This document shows, in pieces, positions 1-7,296 of a stretch of DNA of 64,000 bases (position 1 is its first letter; each line of letters opens with the position of its first letter). The translations under genes were made by a program, and so were the position numbers. Below the pieces are notes generated by a model. That model did not search any database. It was given only the letters and a program-made list of their open reading frames with translations, and had not been told where the DNA came from. Source of the DNA: Clavibacter californiensis (lineage in GTDB: Bacteria; Actinomycetota; Actinomycetes; Actinomycetales; Microbacteriaceae); contig NZ_CP040792.1 in assembly GCF_021952865.1 (NCBI RefSeq), positions 1,798,001 through 1,862,000 of the forward strand, read 5' to 3'.

Positions 1-4
1 CACC

Positions 5-226
5 ATGCCCGACCGCATGAGCGTGAAGGAAGCCGCGGCGGCCGCCCGGAGGCACGACGCGACGATCCGCGTTGCGCTCGAGGGTGGAGAGCTCCACGGC
101 GTGCAGCGAGTCGCCCGTGGGAAGTGGATGATCGAGCGCCAGTGCCTCCTCGCGTGGATGGAGGGCGACCCGTGCATCCACAAGCAGAACGTCTCGCCGC
201 TCCGCCCGCGACGGCCGAAGAACTGA
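5..226 (+). CDS. Small helix-turn-helix (excisionase/MerR-like) protein, element I
   Basis: A 73-residue basic protein. Its N-terminal MSVKEAAAAARRHDATIRVALEGGEL has the layout of the short winged helix-turn-helix found in excisionases and phage regulators (SVKEAA followed by a recognition-helix region), and the later GKWMIER...LLAWM fits the wing and final helix. I infer a DNA-binding role, either excision directionality or regulation of element I. The start at 5 lies almost at the window edge and the upstream sequence cannot be seen, so an earlier start is possible. A second protein of the same type follows 49 bases later. Confidence 0.6.
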   Translation: MPDRMSVKEAAAAARRHDATIRVALEGGELHGVQRVARGKWMIERQCLLAWMEGDPCIHKQNVSPLRPRRPKN

Positions 227-238
227 CGCGCACGATCG

Positions 239-269
239 TTGCGTGAACGCCGGGCTGGACGCATAGAAT
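239..269 (+). promoter_or_regulatory. Predicted leaderless promoter for the 276 gene
   Basis: A TAGAAT -10 box (264-269) lies six bases before the ATG at 276, so the transcript would begin at the start codon. A possible -35 is TTGCGT (239-244, spacer 19). No Shine-Dalgarno sequence precedes the gene, which agrees with leaderless translation. Confidence 0.5.
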
Positions 270-275
270 CTGCGC

Positions 276-518
276 ATGGAGAAGGCTGAGCTGCTGTCGA
301 TGAAGAAGGCGGCGCAGCGCGTGCACCGCACCGAGCGCACCATCCAGAGGTGGATCAACGAAGACGGGATGCGCTTCATCTGGAAGGGCGGCCGCAAGAT
401 GATCCGCCTCGAGGACCTGCTGCTGCACTACCGAGCGAACCTCAAGGCGAACCCGGCCCGGCAGAAGCTGCACCCGCTCGAGTCGAACCCGATGCGAGGC
501 GTCGTCGCCGGTCGCTGA
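276..518 (+). CDS. Small helix-turn-helix (excisionase-like) protein, element I
   Basis: An 80-residue basic protein. LLSMKKAAQRVHRTERTIQRWINEDGMRFIWKGGRKMIRLEDLL matches the excisionase/MerR-like helix-turn-helix layout: a first helix with KKAAQRV, a recognition helix RTERTIQRWI, and a wing GGRKMIRLEDLL. It probably binds DNA at the att site or promoters of element I. Tandem small HTH genes are common in actinobacterial phages and integrative elements. Translation is probably leaderless, with a -10 box TAGAAT six bases upstream. The C-terminal 25 residues have no recognisable feature. Confidence 0.65.
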   Translation: MEKAELLSMKKAAQRVHRTERTIQRWINEDGMRFIWKGGRKMIRLEDLLLHYRANLKANPARQKLHPLESNPMRGVVAGR

Positions 519-544
519 GGTCTCTGCGGGGCTACCGTCTACGG

Positions 545-1183
545 GTGAACGCACACACCCTTGGATCGTGGTTGGACGTCCTCACGGACATCCTCATCCC
601 CGTTCTGGCCATCTACATTCCCACCCGTCTCGCGGTCAGACTCGCGAAGGCGGAGCGGTTGGCGGCAGACGCTGCTCGCATCGAAGACAGGCGACTCGAC
701 GCAGAAGCACGGGCTGAGGATCGCCGCTTGGCTGTGGAGGCTCGCGATGAGGACCGTCGACTCGTGAAGGAGGCGCGCGACGAAGATCGCCGCCTTGAGC
801 AAGAGGAGGACCGCGAGCGGCAGCGACAGGCAGGGGGAGCGGCCGCGCTGGAAGCCATGGAGCAGCTCCTGAGAGTGGCTCAGGAGCGCGAGGACTTCAA
901 GCAGAGAGAGCTCCTAGTCCCGATGCGCTCTCTCCTGCTGGAGATGGGCTTGAAGCTGCGACCACATCATGCCGTGGTGAACCGCTGGGCGCTGGCCGAC
1001 ATCAATGCCGTGCTGCAAGTCACTGACGTGAGAGACGACGACGGGCGGCCCTTGCACATGGAGGAGATACAGGACCGCCACTCCGCGTTCAGTATCCGGA
1101 TCTCACAGTGGCGCCTTGGCCGCACGCCTGACGCGTGGTTCGAGGGCCGCGAGGTGAAGCCCCTCGGCGAACCGCCCATGTAG
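545..1183 (+). CDS. Membrane-anchored coiled-coil protein with EDRRL repeats, element I
   Basis: The GTG start at 545 follows the previous gene by 26 bases and gives 212 residues. A hydrophobic segment (about residues 8-30, DVLTDILIPVLAIYIPTRLA) is followed by a highly charged helix holding four copies of an EDRRL-centred repeat of about 12 residues (roughly 45-95), then a C-terminal helical domain of about 100 residues. I do not recognise the family. It is the last gene before the element I/tadA junction, a typical cargo position. The layout (membrane segment, coiled coil, C-terminal domain) resembles the 8547-9269 protein of element II, though I see no clear sequence identity. A cargo or defence role is only an inference. 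Confidence 0.55.
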   Translation: MNAHTLGSWLDVLTDILIPVLAIYIPTRLAVRLAKAERLAADAARIEDRRLDAEARAEDRRLAVEARDEDRRLVKEARDEDRRLEQEEDRERQRQAGGAAALEAMEQLLRVAQEREDFKQRELLVPMRSLLLEMGLKLRPHHAVVNRWALADINAVLQVTDVRDDDGRPLHMEEIQDRHSAFSIRISQWRLGRTPDAWFEGREVKPLGEPPM

Positions 1184-1334
1184 TAGTCACGCCGACCGTC
1201 CACGGAGCGCAATTCGTCAGCCGTTCGTCAGCACACCTCGCAGCGACCACATCCAGTCATCAACGGCTGAACCCCACATCCCCGGAATCTCGGCATAGTC
1301 AACACCTGCCGTCGACAGCCAACACCCCGGCGGG
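1184..1334. mobile_element. Right end of element I and its junction with tadA (att site region)
   Basis: There is no gene here. Recognisable TadA coding sequence begins at 1334 (EFWINAPTRVFVARAG) and nothing upstream in that frame resembles TadA, so the element I boundary lies close to 1330. The region contains a direct repeat TTCGTCAGC (two copies near 1215-1235) and CAACACC twice (near 1300 and 1320), possible recombinase-binding arms. The exact core cannot be set because the other end lies left of the window. Confidence 0.55.
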
Positions 1335-2314
1335 AGTTCTGGATCAACGCGCCGACCCGCGTCTTCGTGGCGCGGGCCGGCGTCCCCGAGCTGACGCCGC
1401 TCGTCCTCAGCGATGCGGAGGTGCGCGACCTGGTCGAGCGGATGCTGCAGTCCTCCGGGCGCCGCGTCGACCTCTCCACGCCCTTCGTGGACGCCTCCCT
1501 GCCCGACGGATCCCGGCTCCACGTGGTGATCCCCGACGTCACGCGTCGCCACTGGGCCGTCAACATCCGCAAGTTCTCGCGGCGGATCCGCGAGCTCGAC
1601 CACCTCGTCGCCCTCGGCAGCCTGCCGCTCCAGGCCGCGGAGTTCCTGCGCATGAGCGTGCGTGCGGGCCTCTCCATCGTCGTCAGCGGGGCGACGCACA
1701 CGGGCAAGACCACGATGATCGACGCCCTCCTGTCCTCGGCGCGCGCGTCCGACCGCATCGTCACGGTCGAGGAGACCTTCGAGCTGGATCCCGCGGGACG
1801 CGACGTCGTGGCCATGCAGTGCCGGCAGCCGAGCCTCGAGGGCTCGGGCGAGATCACGCTGCGGCGGCTCATCAAGGAGGCGCTGCGGATGCGGCCCGAC
1901 CGGCTCGTGGTCGGCGAGGTGCGCGAGGCGGAGTGCCTCGACCTCCTCATCGCGCTCAACTCGGGCGTGCCGGGCATGTGCTCGATCCACGCGAACAGCG
2001 CGCGCGAGGCGCTCGTCAAGCTCTGCACCCTGCCGTTGCTGGCCGGCCGCAACATCGACTCCGCCTTCGTCGTGCCGACCGTAGCCAGCTCGGTCGACCT
2101 CGTCGTGCACCTCGAGGTGCTGCCGTCCGGTGCCCGGCGGGTGGTCGAGATCCTCGCCCCCGGCGGCCGCCATTCGGGCATGGTCATCGAGGCGAGCTCG
2201 GTGTTCGCCCTGGAGGACGGGATCCTGACCGCCACAGGAGGCCAGCCCGCGCACCTGGCCAAGTTCCGCGCGGCCGGGCTGGATCCGCTCCGAGTCCTGG
2301 TGGGCGCGCCGTGA
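1334..2314 (+). pseudogene. tadA: tadA/cpaF-type pilus ATPase, 5' end lost to insertion of element I
   Basis: TadA (CpaF, GspE family) is the hexameric cytoplasmic ATPase that drives Flp/Tad pilus assembly. This copy keeps the catalytic core: Walker A SGATHTGKTT (about 1684-1713), a Walker B region RLVVGEVREAE and the HANSAREAL motif. Homology starts abruptly at EFWINAP; family members are usually over 400 residues, so roughly the first 70-150 are missing. The first in-frame start is GTG 1367, leaving 315 residues. Upstream sequence belongs to element I. The stop overlaps the tadB start (GTGA). The core might still be made, but the N-terminal domain is absent, so I call it a disrupted gene. 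Confidence 0.8.
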
Positions 2315-3174
2315 GCGTCGCCCTCGGGCTCGCGCTCGGCGCCGGCCTCGTGCTCCTCATCTCGCCGCGCCTGTGGCCCGCCTCGCCCGACGGGTCGGCG
2401 AGCGCCCGGGGGCTGACCGCGTCCGTGCACGACCGCCTCACCCACGCGGGTCTCGCTCGGGTCTCGGTGAGCTCCTTCCTCGCCGTCTCCGGGCTGGTCG
2501 GCCTGGCCGCGGGCGTGCTGGTGGAGGCGCTCCTCCGCGTGGACGGCGCCGCCCTCGCCGCGGCGGCGACCGGACTGCTGCTCCCGTGGGCCGTCGTCGG
2601 CGCGCGATCCGCGGCACGTCGTCGAGCCCATCGCGAGGTGTGGCCCGATGTCGTCGACCACCTCGTGAGCGCGGTCCGGGCGGGCATGGGGCTGCCGGAT
2701 GCGGTGGCGTCGCTCGCCGTCGCGGGTCCCGCGGTCCTCCGGCCCGCCTTCCGGGACTTCGCGTCCGTGCACCGCACGACGGGCAGCTTCGCCGTGGCGC
2801 TCGACGAGCTCAAGGAGCAGCTGGCGGATCCGACGGCCGATCGCATCCTCGAGACGCTGCGGATGGCACGCGAGGTGGGCGGCACGCAGCTGCCCGACGT
2901 GCTCCGCGGGCTGGCCCGCTTCCTCCGGGAGGAGGCCGCCATCCGGAGCGAGGCCGAGGCCCGGCAGTCGTGGGTCGTCAACGCGGCCAAGCTAGGCGTC
3001 GCAGCCCCGTGGATCATCCTCGCCCTGCTGTCCACCCGGCACGAGGCCGTCGCCGCGTACGACACCGCCGCGGGCACCGTCGTGATCGTCGTCGGGCTCG
3101 TCGTGTCCGCCATCGCGTACCGGCTGATGCTCGCCCTCGGGCGGCTGCCGGAGGACCGGAGGTGGTTCGCATGA
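2311..3174 (+). CDS. tadB: TadB-like type II secretion F-domain membrane protein
   Basis: A 287-residue inner-membrane platform protein of the Tad pilus machine. It has two N-terminal hydrophobic segments, a T2SSF core (VWPDVVDHLVSAVRAGMGLPDAV...LRMAREVGG...VLRGLARFLREE) and two C-terminal transmembrane segments (AAPWIILALLS and VVIVVGLVVSAIAYRLMLAL). It starts with GTG overlapping the tadA stop and ends in ATGA overlap with tadC, so the three were one translationally coupled operon. The gene itself is intact, but both partners are broken, so the machine is probably non-functional. Confidence 0.85.
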   Translation: MSVALGLALGAGLVLLISPRLWPASPDGSASARGLTASVHDRLTHAGLARVSVSSFLAVSGLVGLAAGVLVEALLRVDGAALAAAATGLLLPWAVVGARSAARRRAHREVWPDVVDHLVSAVRAGMGLPDAVASLAVAGPAVLRPAFRDFASVHRTTGSFAVALDELKEQLADPTADRILETLRMAREVGGTQLPDVLRGLARFLREEAAIRSEAEARQSWVVNAAKLGVAAPWIILALLSTRHEAVAAYDTAAGTVVIVVGLVVSAIAYRLMLALGRLPEDRRWFA

Positions 3175-4202
3175 CGGGCGTCGAGTCCTGGGGCGCCGTC
3201 CTCGGCCTCGTCGCGGGCGTGGGGCTCTGGACGATGATGGGGGCGGTTCCCCGGTTCCGCCGCGCTCGACTGCTCGACCGAGTGGCCCCGCACGTCCTCG
3301 ACGTCTCGGAGGGCGCCCGGCGGCACCTCGCCCTCACCACCGTCCACCCGCTGCCCGTGCTCGGCACGCTCGGTGCCCCGGCCGTGATCCCGCTGAGACG
3401 CGGCCTCGCGCGCGTGCTCGGCGGCACGGAGCGCATCGAGCGGATGCTCGGACAGTCGGGCTCGGGCGAGGACGTCGAGCGGCACCGGTCGCGCCAGCTC
3501 GTCGGCCTCGTCCTCGGGGCCGCCGCGGGCATCGTGATCGCCGCCCTGGTGGGCGGCGCCGCCGTCGTGGCGGGAGGGCTGCCGCAGGCGCAGCTGGCCG
3601 CCGTGCCGTTCGTCGCGGCCGTCGCCGGTCTGGTCGCCTGCGACACCGCGCTCGAGCGGCGCGCGAAGCGTCGGATCGCGCGCATCCAGGCGGAGCTGCC
3701 CACCGTCCTGGAGTTCCTGGCACTCAGCCTCGCCGCGGGGGAGGGCCTGATCGACGCGCTCCGCCGCGTGGCCCGCGTCGGCTCAGGGGAGCTCGCGGCG
3801 GAGCTGGGGCGCGTCGTCGCCGACGTCGGCACCGGGATCCCCGTCACCCGAGCCTTCGACGACCTCTCCCGACGCCTCGCGATGCCCGCCGTGTCGCGTC
3901 TCGTCGACCAGCTCGCCGGATCCCTCGAGCGCGGCACACCGCTCGCGGAGGTGCTGCGCGCACAGGCCCAGGATGCGCGCGAGGTCGCCAAGCGCGAGCT
4001 CCTCGAGAGCGCCGGCCGCAAGGAGGTGGGGATGCTGGTGCCGCGCAAAATTGCGAAAAGGTACTCTTACTCCAAGAAGCGCCGACCCGCGAGCTCCGAG
4101 GCAGTCTCCACGCGATCCACAGCCTTCGAGAATAGATCCGTCCTGCGCCGGCTGTCGTACGGCTCCTTGGTGAGTTCGACTAACTTCTCGACTGCTTCCT
4201 GA
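3171..4202 (+). pseudogene. tadC: tadC-like F-domain protein, 5' part, interrupted by element II
   Basis: Codons 1-291 encode a second T2SSF platform protein (N-terminal membrane segment, two central hydrophobic segments near residues 110-155, then LPTVLEFLALSLAAGEGLIDALRRVA and ELLESAGRKEVGMLVP). At codon 288 (ATG 4032) the gene runs into the left end of element II. The frame continues for about 53 unrelated residues (RKIAKRYSYSKKRR...) to a stop at 4202. The missing C-terminal segment resumes in frame at 16268. Joined, the two parts give 316 residues, the normal size of TadC. It was co-translated with tadB (ATGA overlap). Confidence 0.9.
4032..4042. mobile_element. attL core of element II
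   Basis: ATGCTGGTGCC at 4032-4042 matches ATGCTCGTGCC at 16268-16278 with one mismatch. To the left lies tadC; to the right lie CGCAAAATTGCG (CGCAA/TTGCG dyad, 4044-4055) and AAAAGGTACT. Serine integrases recombine at a 2-bp core, so the crossover lies in ATGCT or GTGCC and the mismatched base tells attB from attP. Confidence 0.75.
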
Positions 4203-4396
4203 AGTCCGTTCACGACAAGAGCGACGACCTCTGCGTCATCCGAGCACTTCTGCGCTTCGGGCAGGTACCGGTTGATGCGAGCAATGACGTCTATGTAAGC
4301 GTTTCGTGTGTCCGTCTGCGTGGCGCCGCCTGCTTCTGCAGTCTGTGCTTCGTAAAGGGAGGGAACGATGTTATCTAGCTCGGTAAACTGGCTCAT
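4067..4396 (-). CDS. Hypothetical protein at left end of element II
   Basis: A 109-residue acidic helical protein (MSQFTELDNIVPSLYEAQ...RRRTDLFSKAVDRVETASELAGRRFLE). No family is recognised. I chose ATG 4396 because a -10-like TAGCTT on the minus strand (AAGCTA at 4404-4409) sits seven bases upstream, giving a leaderless start. An in-frame ATG at 4483 would add 29 residues rich in Arg and Pro that look less protein-like. It lies next to attL, transcribed toward it, a position often used for recombination-directionality or cargo genes. I see no DNA-binding motif. Confidence 0.5.
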   Translation of the reverse strand: MSQFTELDNIVPSLYEAQTAEAGGATQTDTRNAYIDVIARINRYLPEAQKCSDDAEVVALVVNGLQEAVEKLVELTKEPYDSRRRTDLFSKAVDRVETASELAGRRFLE

Positions 4397-4409
4397 AAGG
4401 TTGAAGCTA

Positions 4410-4711
4410 CTGCAGCGGCGCGCTTTCCGCAGTGCCCTTACTTGGGGGTACACCGGCTGCGGTAACGCTCGATACTTGGCCATACGCTGGAGAGCCTGCT
4501 CCGCACGACCGGCTCAGACCGGCGTCGATCTGCCAGACGCTGACCCTCTCTGGGGGCCCGGTACAGATCTGCGTCTGTAGCAGCTGCCTCCCCGGGGCAG
4601 AGGACTCTGCTTGGAAGGTTCGCGCGGTGTCGCGAGCTTCGAGAGGGGTCGGGCGCTCTATGGCTCAAAGTTGTCGAAGGTATGGACACTACCAACTGCG
4701 CCTGATCCGGC
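4410..4711. other. Intergenic region of element II without a convincing gene
   Basis: About 300 bases between the divergent genes at 4396 (-) and 4745 (+). Reading frames here are Arg/Ser-rich on both strands and lack ribosome-binding sites. I see no tRNA. It probably holds the two divergent promoters and nothing else I can support. Confidence 0.4.
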
Positions 4712-4717
4712 TATAGT
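4712..4717 (+). promoter_or_regulatory. -10 box for the 4745-6180 operon
   Basis: TATAGT, a close match to TATAAT, lies 27 bases before the TTG 4745 start. A Shine-Dalgarno-like GAGGGGA (4731-4737) follows it. No good -35 is visible at 16-18 bases. Confidence 0.45.
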
Positions 4718-4744
4718 CTTCCTAGTGATCCGAGGGGAAGCAAG

Positions 4745-5269
4745 TTGGCGATGTTCGGGAAGAACAGCAAGTCCCTGACACCGACGTCAGGTGACGGCAT
4801 AGCAGTAGCCCAAACCGACGATGCGCTGCCCATCGATACCGTGTCTGTGGTGATCCCAGGTATCTCCGCAATTGAATTGCCCGAGGCGCGCGAGGCTTTT
4901 GAGGTTGGTATCAAAGCGTTTGGAGATCGCATGATGACCGAGGCTGAACGCCTCGAAGCGGTTCATCGTAATGACACGTCTCCGAAGGCTCAATTCACGA
5001 CCAAAATGATCGTCCTAGCGGAGGCGGGGGCGCGAGATATCGAGTATCGGGAGTCCCCTCGCCGCAAGTTACCAAAGTGGGTACTTCCCGTCGAAGTGGG
5101 CCAGTACTTTTTCACAGCCCTCTTTGGCGTTGCGGGCGGCGCTGCTGTCGGAGATCGAGAATGGCTCTGGCTCGAGCCCAGTAACTGGGGTGTTGTCTGT
5201 TTCTTCTCACTCTTGCTTGGCATTATCTTCACAGTGACCGTTCGACAGGGCCGAAAGGACTCCCAATGA
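4745..5269 (+). CDS. Two-TM membrane protein, first gene of a HEPN-membrane operon
   Basis: A 174-residue protein. About 110 mostly hydrophilic residues are followed by two hydrophobic segments (QYFFTALFGVAGGAAVG and WGVVCFFSLLLGIIFTVTV) and a short charged tail, so the N-terminus is probably cytoplasmic. No family is recognised. TTG 4745 is placed 7 bases after GAGGGGA; ATG 4751 is the alternative. The stop overlaps the next start (ATGA), so the two proteins are translationally coupled and probably form a complex. Codon use is less GC-biased than the chromosome, suggesting recent acquisition. Confidence 0.7.
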   Translation: MAMFGKNSKSLTPTSGDGIAVAQTDDALPIDTVSVVIPGISAIELPEAREAFEVGIKAFGDRMMTEAERLEAVHRNDTSPKAQFTTKMIVLAEAGARDIEYRESPRRKLPKWVLPVEVGQYFFTALFGVAGGAAVGDREWLWLEPSNWGVVCFFSLLLGIIFTVTVRQGRKDSQ

Positions 5270-6180
5270 CTTTTGACTCCGCGAGCGCACGAGACGGCGA
5301 ACGTCGGCTGACTCCAGCAGCCCGCGAGTCGCTGGACGAGTTGACTGCAGCGTACCGGGCGCGCCTTATCGAGCAAGCACTGGCTGAAACTGCCAAGCGG
5401 GAAATTTCCGCCATCGACTTGATGCGGTCGGTTTACGCCGATCCGGAAGTGGATGAACTGATGCAACTGCGCATCCGAGCGGAGGAAGAATCTCATTTCT
5501 CACGGTATATTCTTAGGTATGCGCGCCTAACTTCGTCCGTAGCCGCGGTAGTCAGTATTATTGCCGGAGGCCTAAGCGTCCCGCTGACTGCGACTATATT
5601 CGACATGGACCCAACTGGTGGTGTATCTTTGGTATTCACCACCGTCTGGACACTTGTCGCATTCGCAATAGTCAACTATGTGTTGTTCAGTGACGGCCGC
5701 AAAAAGGCTGCGATGCACAGGGAGCGAGCGGATCAAGTCATTGCGCGGTCCGTGGCTTTGCATCGTCGTTCGGTCAGTACGACTGCTCATAGCGCGCTTC
5801 GCGGAGACGAAGCCAACGTCCAATTCATGCGCGCGTGGAGCTCGCTTGAACAACAGCTGGAGGAGCTTGCCTCGCGCGTGCTGCCCGACACCGGCCGTCG
5901 CTCTATAGGTACGATCATCAAGCAGCTTACCTACGATGGAACATTGACCGAAGACCAGGCGTACCATATCAAACAGATGCTCACCGTCAGAAATGACCTG
6001 GTTCACGGCCAGCTGTCAAAAAATGTCGAGCTGCGCGATCAACTGCGAGAGATTGCTACGATTAATGACATGCTCGCTGGGCTACTTGACGTCGCGGCAA
6101 CTCTTGACGATAAAGAAAAAGCGTCTTTAACCGTCAAGCGCATCGTGGCAAAATGGAAAGACGATCAGCCTGAGCGTTAG
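5266..6180 (+). CDS. Membrane protein with C-terminal HEPN-like domain
   Basis: A 304-residue protein. After about 80 charged helical residues come two transmembrane segments (about 88-110 and 122-145), then a cytoplasmic helical region ending in a HEPN-like domain: FMRAWSSLEQQLEELASRVL, then IIKQL...L...QAYHIKQML and R242-N-D-L-V-H247-G. Rx4H is the active-site motif of HEPN ribonucleases, and LxxVRNxLVHG is typical of DUF4145/HEPN proteins found in toxin and defence systems. It is translationally coupled to the 4745 membrane protein and sits in the cargo block next to a restriction-modification locus. RNase activity and a defence role are inferred from motif and context. Confidence 0.65.
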   Translation: MTFDSASARDGERRLTPAARESLDELTAAYRARLIEQALAETAKREISAIDLMRSVYADPEVDELMQLRIRAEEESHFSRYILRYARLTSSVAAVVSIIAGGLSVPLTATIFDMDPTGGVSLVFTTVWTLVAFAIVNYVLFSDGRKKAAMHRERADQVIARSVALHRRSVSTTAHSALRGDEANVQFMRAWSSLEQQLEELASRVLPDTGRRSIGTIIKQLTYDGTLTEDQAYHIKQMLTVRNDLVHGQLSKNVELRDQLREIATINDMLAGLLDVAATLDDKEKASLTVKRIVAKWKDDQPER

Positions 6181-6295
6181 AGGCTCTTAGGCCACACGGG
6201 CTTACGGCCCGGCGGCATGTCCAGTCGCTTGCCATCCGTCTTCCTGGAAAACGTCGATTCAGGGAGTTGAGACGGTGGACGTGCGGCCGTGAGCT

Positions 6296-7012
6296 TTAAG
6301 CCTCTGGGTCCGACAGGAACTGCGTTGCCAGCTCGAGCTGAACCTCCTGTCGCTGCGCGTATGGGAGCCGCGCCCAGTCTGTGAAGAGCTTTTCCTTGTC
6401 GGACTGCGGCCGACTGCCGCGCTGCATCCACTGGAAGAGCTCGGCCTTTTCCTTGCGGCCCCCTGCCGCCTTCACACGCATCTTGATCTCACCGAGGTCC
6501 GGCGGGTTCACGGTCTGGTCCCGGGCGTCCTCGTTGCAGCGCTGACACTCCGCGCGGAGGTTGGTGTCCTCGTCGCCGCCACCTCGCGCAACTGGAAGGA
6601 TGTGGCCGATGGTCAGCCGGGCGATACGGCCGGGAGCATCGAAGTACTCGCCACCGCCGGGCGTGAAACAGACCTGGCAGGTGTTGCCGTCCCGTTCGAG
6701 GATGCGACGACGCTTCGCGCCGGTGATCGCCTTTCTGCCTAGATCGCGCTCCGGCTTCTCGCCATCGTGAACTTTGACGCCAATGGTGCGCAGCAGGTAC
6801 TGATCGGGACGAAGGCGCGGGTTGTCCTTGTAGTTGTCGATTTTCCAGCCGATCTCCCGCAGGTCACGCATGCGCCGATCAGCCTGTGACACACCGGGCA
6901 CTGCGGCAACCAGATCCTGCTTCGTGAAGATGTTGCCCTCCCCAATCGATGCAACGAACCGCGCCACGCGCACCTTCGAAGACTCTTGACGCTCTTCCGT
7001 ATTCATGGACAT
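6296..7012 (-). CDS. HNH endonuclease with N-terminal winged-helix domain (likely restriction enzyme)
   Basis: A 238-residue protein. Residues 15-80 look like a winged helix (FTKQDLVAAVPGVSQADRRMRDLREIGWKI...YLL). An HNH nuclease follows: CxxC at C112/C115, GHILP with H137, N151 in DTNL, and CxxC at C156/C159 with N160. HNH nucleases cut DNA at a beta-beta-alpha metal site. It is divergent from a cytosine-C5 methyltransferase 284 bases away, so I infer it is the cognate type II restriction enzyme. An McrA-like modification-dependent nuclease is the alternative. ATG 7012 (MSMNT) or ATG 7006 could be the start. Confidence 0.75.
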   Translation of the reverse strand: MSMNTEERQESSKVRVARFVASIGEGNIFTKQDLVAAVPGVSQADRRMRDLREIGWKIDNYKDNPRLRPDQYLLRTIGVKVHDGEKPERDLGRKAITGAKRRRILERDGNTCQVCFTPGGGEYFDAPGRIARLTIGHILPVARGGGDEDTNLRAECQRCNEDARDQTVNPPDLGEIKMRVKAAGGRKEKAELFQWMQRGSRPQSDKEKLFTDWARLPYAQRQEVQLELATQFLSDPEA

Positions 7013-7179
7013 CCCTCAATCCGGCAGAGACCGTCGCTCTGCTCCGTGACCAGAGTGGATGCCGGACAGTGCCACTGTCAAGCCGCACCTTGCCGCGGCA
7101 GCGTCCGGCGCGGCTGCGAGACGTTCGAGGGCAGGAGCAGCGCTCCGCGCGCCTGCCCGTATGACGAGAGCACTTGGCG

Positions 7180-7185
7180 TAGGAT
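7180..7185 (+). promoter_or_regulatory. -10 box of the methyltransferase operon
   Basis: TAGGAT at 7180-7185, overlapping the SOS box that begins at 7183. Transcription would start near 7191-7192 and give a leader of about 105 bases before the methyltransferase. No good -35 is seen. Confidence 0.4.
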
Positions 7186-7202
7186 CGAACATGCGTTCGA
7201 TC
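7183..7202. promoter_or_regulatory. LexA (SOS) box in the divergent restriction-modification promoter region
   Basis: GATCGAACATGCGTTCGATC has perfect 8-base arms around ATGC. Its centre CGAAC-ATGC-GTTCG fits the Gram-positive/actinobacterial LexA consensus CGAAC-RNRY-GTTCG at every position. It overlaps the -10 box TAGGAT and the predicted transcription start of the methyltransferase operon, so bound LexA would block that promoter. The HNH gene promoter should lie on the other side, so both could be under SOS control. A site for the HNH protein's own winged helix is the alternative. Confidence 0.75.
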
Positions 7203-7241
7203 GCCCACGTGCAACGTCACAGTGTGCTCGCCAGGCCGTGA
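7191..7241 (+). CDS. Possible leaderless 16-residue leader peptide
   Basis: An ATG at 7191, five bases after the -10 box TAGGAT, opens MRSIAHVQRHSVLARP then stop. It lies within the predicted leader of the methyltransferase mRNA. The ATG is also the centre of the SOS box, so it may be chance. No homologue is known to me. Confidence 0.2.
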   Translation: MRSIAHVQRHSVLARP

Positions 7242-7296
7242 GCCTGCGCGAGACACGAGATGATGGTTGCAGGCACCCAGCCCGAAAGGTCACATC

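Noticed and set aside
1135-2310. Long frame running through the tadA region in another phase
   Set aside because: It is a high-GC shadow of tadA with Arg/Pro/Ala-rich composition; the true TadA motifs are in the frame of 1334-2314.
4432-4716. Overlapping open frames on both strands
   Set aside because: Composition is Arg/Ser/Pro-rich, with no ribosome-binding site and no family match; they look like chance frames.
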